Assembly (NCBI RefSeq): GCF_000283155.1
Contig: NW_004454163.1
Span: forward strand, 20,080,718-20,144,717
Direction of reading: 5' to 3'
Length of the DNA stretch: 64,000 nt
From: Ceratotherium simum simum
Taxonomy: Eukaryota; Chordata; Mammalia; Perissodactyla; Rhinocerotidae
A model generated the notes under the pieces. It saw only the letters and a list, made by a program, of their open reading frames with translations, had not been told where the DNA came from and searched no databases. The translations under genes and the position numbers were made by a program. Of the stretch, positions 41,001 to 50,000 are shown piece after piece (within the stretch, counting starts at the first letter, position 1; each line of letters opens with the position of its first letter).

Positions 41001-44000
41001 AAGACCAGGGATCTGAAACTGAGAGTCACAGTGGATCTGGGTCAGGAAGTGGATGAAAAGTTCAGGTGATCAGACTCAAAGGATCAGGATACCAGGCAAA
41101 GAAATGATAAAGAACATGGAAGCAAGCACACATTCAGCACAAGCGGAGCTTAATACTTACAATTCAATAACAGAATCTCACTTGGTACTTCCATTCTAAT
41201 TGGGAGGCAAGCACAGGACATTAGAGCCCAGCACTTAGACAAACACAATACCTACATGGATGGATATCAGCAAGACAGCAGAGAGGAATTTTCCACCATT
41301 ACCCCTCCACAGAACATTGATTTTGACAGTCACCCATAGATGAAAGCACCTTTATGGGAGTCCAAGAGTCCGATGGAGAAGCTATAGCACACCACTGGAG
41401 CAAAAAGATCCAAGAATAGATAAAATGAAGAGGGTAAGAATAGCTTCACTTTACCCATGTCACTCTCTCCCCAAGGTGGTAGAGCTCAGTGCCAAGAGAG
41501 ACCCTTCAGCCTACGATTTCTCGCATGGGGGAAAGTGAAAACACATAATTGAGTGCCTGGCTTCCCCAGCTGTCCAAGAGGCCCACTTCTTTCTCACTCC
41601 ACCCAGAATAGTGAGGTGATCTGCATGGCCGAGGACTTGGAAGAGGCTGGGAGCATAGCATCTAGGGCTTGGAACACATCAAAGGATATGGATCCTCTTA
41701 ACTGCTGCATGGACTCCATGAGGAAGCCCATCCATGAGCCACTGGGGATGGCTTCCCTGCAGACCTGCCAAAGCGGCCCATGGACACCCCTAACACTCCA
41801 TGACATGCCCCATGGCCAGCTTCCTATGTGCACTCCAGTAGATGGTGAGTATGAGCATTTGCAGATGGCTAGCGAGAGTGCGCAGAAAGTTGGTCTGACT
41901 CTGTGGGATTTGGAGAAGGCTACAAACTTGAGCATTTCAGGGCACCACACTAGGGAAAACAAATTGGAGGCTCTCAGCCTCTGGCTTGGCTTTGAAAGAT
42001 CAAGAGAAGGCATACAATCTTAAGAACTGCTGCCCAAGAGAGAACAAGAGGCTTGGAGCAGGCACACGCAGAGAAAAGGTTTGAGAAAGTCTCAGAATCC
42101 GGGGCTGGCCCCGTGGCTTAGCGGTTAAGTGCACGCGCTCCACTACTGGCGGCCCAGGTTCGGATCCCGGGCGCGCACCGACACGCTGCTTGTCTGGCCA
42201 TGCTGAGGCGGCGTCCCACATACAGCAACTAGAGGAATGTGCAACTATGACATACAACTATCTACTGGGGCTTTGGGGAGAAAAAGGGAAAAAAAGGAGG
42301 AGGATTGGCAATAAATGTTAGCTCAGGGCCAGTCTTCCTCAGCAAAAAGAGGAGGATTGGCATGAATGTTAGCTCAGGGCTGATCTTCCTGACAAAAAAA
42401 TAAAATAAAATAAAAGCGGCAAAAAAAAAAAGAAAAGAAAAAGTCTCAGAATCTCTAGCTGGGCTGACTGGTGAAGGTATTTCTTTCCTGAAGTCAGCCA
42501 GTAAAGACTAGAGGAGGTAACTGCTTCTTCAAATGTGAAGAAAGCAATGCTAGACTTCAAGGAACACAAAAAATCAAGGAAACATGACACCACCAAATGA
42601 ACACAATAACTTTCCAGTAAACAATCCTAAAGCAATGAAGTTCTCCCAATTACCTGACAAAGAATTCAAAATAATTGTTTTAAGGAAGCTAAGTAAGCTA
42701 CAAGAGAACATAGATAGACAACTAAACAAAATCAAGAAAACAATACATGAACAATATGAGAGGTTCAACAGAGAGACAGAAATCATAAAAAAGAACCAAA
42801 CAGAAATTCTGGAGCTGAAGAATACAGTGAATGAAATGAAAAATGCAAGAGAAAACGTCAACATTAGATTTAATCAAGTATAGAAAAAAATCTGAGAACT
42901 CAAAGACAGGTAATTTGAAATTATCCAGTCAGAGTGGCTAAATGTTTGAAAAACAAGATCCAACTATATGCTGCTTGCAAGACACTTGCTTCATCTTTAA
43001 GGACACACAGGCTGAAAGTGAAGGGATGGAAAAACATTCCATGCAAGTGAAACCAAAAGAGAGGAGGGATAACTGTACTTCTATCATACAAAATGACTTT
43101 AACTCAAAAGCTATAACAAGAGACAAAGGTCATTATATAATGATAAAAAGGTTAATTCATCAAGAGGATACAACAATTGTTAATATATATGCACCCAACA
43201 TCAGAGGACCTACATATATTAAGCAAATATTAACAGATTTGAAGGGAGAAATAGACAGCAATGCAGTAATAGCAGGATATCAATACTTCATACTCCACTT
43301 TCAACAGTGCATAGATCATTCAGACAGAAAATCTATAAGGAAACACAAGACTTGAACTACACTTTAGATTGAATGGACCTAACAGATATATACAGAACAT
43401 TTCACCCAATAGCAGCAGAATACACATTCTTCTCAAGCACACATGGAACATTCTCCAAGACAGATCATATGTTAGGTCACAAAAGTCTTAATAAATTTAC
43501 GAAGATTGAAATAATATTAAGTATCTTTTCTGACCACAATGGTATAGAACTAAAAATCAATAACAGGAAGACAGCTGGAAAATTAAAAAATATGTGGAAA
43601 TTAAACAACACACTCCTGAACAACCAATGGGTCAAAGAATAAATCAAAAGGGAAATTAAAAAATATCTTGAAACAAACAAAATGGTAACACAACATACCC
43701 AAACTTATGGGATGCAGCAAAAGCAGATTTAAGAGGAAAGATGATAATGATTAACACCTCTACTAAGAAAAAAGAGACATCTCAAATAAACAACTGAACT
43801 TTACACTTCAAGGAACTAGAAAAAGAACAAACTAATCCCAAAGTTAGCAGAAGGAAGGAATAACAAAGAACAGAGCAAAAATAAATGAATTAGAGACTAG
43901 AAAAATGATAGAACAGATCAATCAAACCAAGAGCTGGTTTTTTGAAAAAATAAACAAAATTGACAAAACTTTAGCAGGACTAAGGAAAAAAGAGAAAAAA

Positions 44001-47000
44001 TTCAAATAAAGAAAATCAGAAAGGAAAGGGGAGACATTACAACTGATACTGCAGAAGTACAAAGGATCATAAGAGACTACTATGAACAATCACATACCAA
44101 CAAATTAGATAACCTAGAAGACATGGATAACTTCTTAGACACACACAACCTACCAAGACTGAATCGTGAAGAAATAGAAAATCTTAAAAGACCAATAACG
44201 AGTAACGAGATTGAATCAGTAATAAAAAATCTCCCAATAAAGAAAAACCCAGGACCAGATGGCTTTTACTGGTGAATTCTACCAAATATTTAAAGAAGAA
44301 CTAATACCACTCCTTCTCAAATGCTTCCCCAAAACTGGAGAGAACACTTCCAAACTCATTTTATCAAAGCCAGACAAGGACACTGCAAGAAAATAAAATT
44401 ACAGGCCAATATCCCTGATGAACATAGACACAAATATCCTCAACAAAATACTAGCAAACCAAACATAACAGCATATTAAAAGGATCATACACCACAATCA
44501 AATGGGATTTATCCCTGGGACGCAAGGATTGTTCAATACATACAAATCAATAAATGTGATACACCACATTAACAGAAGGAAGGATAAAAATTATATGATC
44601 ATCTCAATAGATGCAGAAAAAGCATTTGACAAAATTTAACATATTCTCATGATATAAACTCTCAACAAATTAGGTATAGAAGGAATGTAGCCCAACACAA
44701 TGAAGGCCATATATGACAAGCCCAAAGCTAACATCATACTCAACAGTGGAAAGCTGAAGGCTTTTCCTCTAAAATCAGGAACAAGACAAGGGTGCCCACT
44801 CTTACCACTTGTATTCAACATAGTACTGGAAGTCCTAGCCAGAGAAATTAGGCAAGAAAAAAAATAAATAAATAAAAGGCATCCAAAACAGAAAGGAAGA
44901 AGTAAAATTGTCTGTTTGCAGAGGACATGATCTTATATTTACAAAACCCTAAAGATTCCACCAAAAAACTGTTAGAACCAATCAACAAATTCAGCAAAGT
45001 TGCATGATACAAAATCAACATACAAAAATCAGTTGGGTTTCTATATACTAAAAACAAACTATTTGAAAAAGAAATTAAGAAAACAATCCCATTTGCAATA
45101 GCACCGAAAACAACAAAATACTTAGGAATAAAATTAACGAAGGAGGTTAAAGACCCATATACTGAAAACTATAAAACACTGAAGAAAGAAGATGAAGACA
45201 CAAATAAATGGAAAGATATCCTTTGTCCTTGGATTGGAAGAATCAATATTGTTAAAATATCCATATTACTCAAAGTGATCTACATATTCAATGCAATCTC
45301 TATCAAAATTCCACTGGCATTTTTCACAGAAATAAAAAAAATCCTAAAATTTGTATGGAATCACAAAAGACGCTGAAAAGCCAAAGCAATCTTGAGAAAG
45401 AATAACAAAGCTGGAGGGATCACACACTTGATTTCAAACTACATTACAAAGCTATAGCAATCAAAACATTACAGTACTGGCATGAAAACACATACATAGA
45501 ACAATGGAACAGGATAAAGGGCCCAGAAATAAACCCATGCATATATGGTCAACTAATCTTTTACGGGGAGGCTAAGAACACACAATGGGAAAAGGATAGT
45601 CTCTTCAATAAATCACCTAGGAAAAACTGGATATTCACATGCAAAAGAATGAAATTGGACCCTTATACATCATTCACAAAAATTACCTGGAAATGGATTA
45701 AAGACTTAAACATAAGACTTGAAACTGTAAAATTCATACAAGAAAACAGAGAGAAAAGGCTCCTTGACATTGGTCTTGACAAAGATTTTTTTGGATATGA
45801 CACCAAAAGCAAAGGCAACAAAAGCAAAAGTAAACAAGTGGAACTATATTACACTAAAAAGCTTCTGCACGGCAAGGAAACAATCAATAAAATGGAAAGG
45901 CAACCTATGGAATGGGAGAGAATAATTTCAAACCATATATCTTTTAAGGGGTTAATATCCAAACTATATAAGAAACTCATACAATTCAACAGCAAAAAAA
46001 AACCAAAACAAATAATCTGATTAAAAATGGGCAAAGGACCTGAATAGACATTTTTCCAAAGAAGACATACAAATGGCCAACAAGTACATGAAAAGGTGCT
46101 CAACATCACTAATCACCAGGGAAATGCAAATCAAAACCACAATGAGATATCACTTCACAGCTGTTAGGATGGCTATTATCAAAAAGACAAGAGGTGACAA
46201 GTGTTGGCAAGGATGTAGGGAAAAGGAAACCCTTGTGTGCTGTTAGGGAGAATGTAAATTGGTACAGCCATTATGAAAAACAGTACAGAAGCTCCTCAAA
46301 AAATTAAAAATAGAACTACCATATGATCCAGCAATCCCACTTCTGGGTATATATCCAAAAGAAATGAAATCAGTATCTCAATATCTGTAGTCTCATGTTC
46401 ACTGCAGCATTACTCACAATAGCCAAGATATGGAAACAACCTAAATGTCCACTGATGTATGAATGAACAAAGAAAATGTGTTTTATATATATACAATGGA
46501 ATATTATTCAGCATAAAAAAGAAGAAAATCCCACCTTTGAGACAACATGGATGAACCTGGAGGACATTATATTAAGTGAAATAAGCCAGACAGAGAAAGA
46601 TAAATACTGTATGATCTCACTCATACGTGGAACCTGAAAAAAAAAAAATTGAATATACAGAAAGAGAGAGTAGAATAGTGGTTCCCAGGGGTAGAGGGTG
46701 AGGAAAATGGGGAGATATCGGTTAAAGGATACAAACTTTCAGTTATAAGAAGAATGAATAAGTTCTGGGAATCTAATGTACAGTATGGTAACTACAGGCA
46801 ATAACATGGTATTGTATATTTGAAATTTGCTAAGAAAGTAGATCTTAAGGGATCTCACCACAAACAAACAAAAAAACCCTCAGTGCTTGCATTATTCAAT
46901 GATGTGTACATAATTACCAAGTTTTAAAGTACAACTACTGTGTATACCCTTTTAAGATTTTACTTTACTGCAAATTAGCATCCTTTAATCTTTTTTAATA

Positions 47001-50000
47001 TGCTAAATTCAGATTCCGTGTGTGTGTTTTTCTGACATCGTTACCTGAATTGCTGGTCTAGCTTTTCAGCCACAAAATCCTGTCTCTCTTTTTCTTTCTT
47101 CTCTTTTAATAATCTGGTTTTATCTCTCATTCTATCTTTTTTCTCCTCAATTGTTTCTTCTTTCAATTGCATTTCAGTAAAATATTCATTTTCTTCTGAT
47201 GCTAAAAGTTCACGCAGTCTGAAACAAAATGACAAAAAATTAAAACTGTCATGCCACACGCATCATTTTACTGACTTTTATTTCATTAATTTTGATTTCA
47301 GAAGTACGTTTAATCACAAATTTTGTAAGAAGGAAAAGATCATTGCATCTTCCATAAAATAAGACTAGTTGCCATTTACAGCAATAAAGAGACTGCCATA
47401 TTTTATTTGATCACATACAGACGAGATATGTAATGTATATCTTCAACAAAAGTAAAATGAACATTTTAGAGTAACAAAATATGAAACAATATATTCTTTT
47501 GCTTTCTATCAAACGTAGCTTATCACAAATGAAAATATAAATAAGCAATAGCTACTGATTTGGTAGGAATATGAATATGTCAGCCATGATCCTGACTATA
47601 AAAATTCACTTGATTTTTGATTGGTCTCAAGTTGTGGTTTTAGGAATGTTTCACAGTCTTGAGTCACCAGGTTTGTGAGCCTTACTTATTTCTTCTTTTT
47701 TCAGTGTTAATGATAAAGCCTTGCATGGCATCCTTTATTCTTGCTTTCACAAGACTGTCCACAAACTTGCGGTCATTGTGCTGGTCCCACTCAACTTTCA
47801 AGCGATCTCGCTCCTTTGACTTAATAGAAGCCAAAATAGCATGATGTTTCTGATGGGTGCGTCGGATTCTTTCCAGATGTTGCTCAGCCCCTTGGCCTTT
47901 GGGAGGCTTGGCTCTCTGGAAACAAATAACAACTATCACTTATGATAGACCCAAAGTCAATTGCTTATTTTCAATTAATCATGACCTCCTCATACTCACA
48001 CTAAATAAAATTGGGTATGTAAAACTAATACATCCTGCTACAACTGCAGTTTATGTGCCTAAGGTGTAACTTGTTTGATTCTTTGAGCCTATAGCTAAGA
48101 TGTTATCAAACCAGTCTAAAATATTTCTCCAGTGCCATCTGAGTAAAAGTTCATGGAATTACAAAGTTAAAAATGTGAATGGGACTCTATAGATTATCTA
48201 GTCAAACCAAGAGACATTAAGTGATTTGTCCAAGGTGCTTCAAAAAGGCACACATAGATAGTACAAGAATTAGAGTTCTTCTAGTTCTGACCTTGATCTT
48301 GCCACCCCCTAGCCCACATTGCTTCTCAGGGTAGACAACACAGTTACCACCATCAAAATACTTTCAGTTAAAAGAGGCTACTATCTAACTATATGGGATA
48401 TAGATAATGAGTTGTGACAATGAAAACTCTTTACTAAGAAGGAAGAAAGGGAAAGAGGGAGAGAGGAAGGAAAGAAGGAAAAGAGAAGAAAAAAGAAAAC
48501 TGGTGGTAGAACTTGATTCCTATTTCTATTGTGCCCAGAAGTTTAATGTAAGGGCTGTGCTCCTGACATCCTGGGGTAACTTGAATTTCTGTAAATATAT
48601 TCTTGTTACACAAACTTCCAACTTAAAAAGTTGGAAATGCATATACCATTTGAATACATATTGATACATTTAATAAAATCACATGGACTATATCTTTTTC
48701 ATTTATGTATTCCTACCATTGAGCATAATGTCTACCAGTATCAGGTTCTCAATATGAACGAATGAATGAAGGAAAGAAATAATGTTTCTGGGTGTCCTGG
48801 ATGCAATTTTTGCTCATCCTGGGGCCACCATGAAATCCGTGTTCTTGAGCTTTGAATTTTCAGCCAGTTTTACCAAGTCATCCTTAGGTGAATATTGCGA
48901 CTCTGGGGTGCTGATTCAAAGCAACAAAACTCTTAACTCATGTGGCAAAGAGTCAATCTGATCATTTAGATTTAGAACATCACTGTCAGGATTACCAGAA
49001 TACTAGGGTTGGGGCTTGGTAAAGGAGTCTCCTGGGGATAGTAAATCAACACTTGAAGATCGTCTGATGAAAAGATTCAGGGTTCAGGACACACATATAG
49101 GTATCTAGATTTCGTTGAACAAGATAAAGCAGGGCTGAGGCGGACTGGAGAGAGATGATGATGTTGGATGTTATATCACAGGAAGGAGCTAATCCATACA
49201 GTAATCCCCCCTTATCCGTGGGGTATACGTTCCAAGATCCCCAGTGGATGCCTGAATAGTACTGAACCCCATATATACTATGTTTTTTCCTATACAAACA
49301 CACCTAAGATAAATTTTAATTTACAAATTAGGTACAGTAAGAGATTAACAACAATAACTAAATATAATGCAACAATTATAACATACTATAATAAAAGTTA
49401 TGTGAATGTGATCTCTTTCTCAAAATATCTTATTGTACCGTACTCACCCTTCTTCTTGTGATGATATGAGATAATACCATGCCTACGTGATAAGACGAAG
49501 TGAGGTGAATGAGGTAGGCATTGTGACGTAGCGTTATTTTCAGACCGCGATTGATTGCGGGTAACTGAAACCATGCAAAGTGAAACCACAGATAAGGGGG
49601 AACTACTGTATCATAACTAGTTAGAGCTTAGAGCCAGTTAATTAACAAACTACTATTCTCTAATATGTATGGCATTTTATGAATGCAGATTCAGTGATAA
49701 TGAAGCAAAGCAGGGTGAAGACTACACCTTGGTCATGATACACACAGGAACTCAGGCTCCCAGGAGACATATGGGCTGAGAACAGGAACCAAGCACCAAG
49801 GTCATCAAGAATCAGCTGTCTTGAGTTGTCAGCGCAGGAACCGGGCTCTAAGGTATATTTTGACTGAAGAGGGGAATGGAGGTGGAGGGTGGTGAGACAC
49901 AGCCTGAGCAGTAGCCAGGGGGTCAGGAAGCCCTTTAAGGCTTGGGGCATCCTATGCAGGACTCTGTGGTCAGGAAGGACCCAGTCTCTCTCTGGATGAA

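Noticed and set aside
41553..42023. 156-codon plus frame and 139-codon minus frame
   Set aside because: Both lie in the 5' UTR of an L1 element, not in a host gene.
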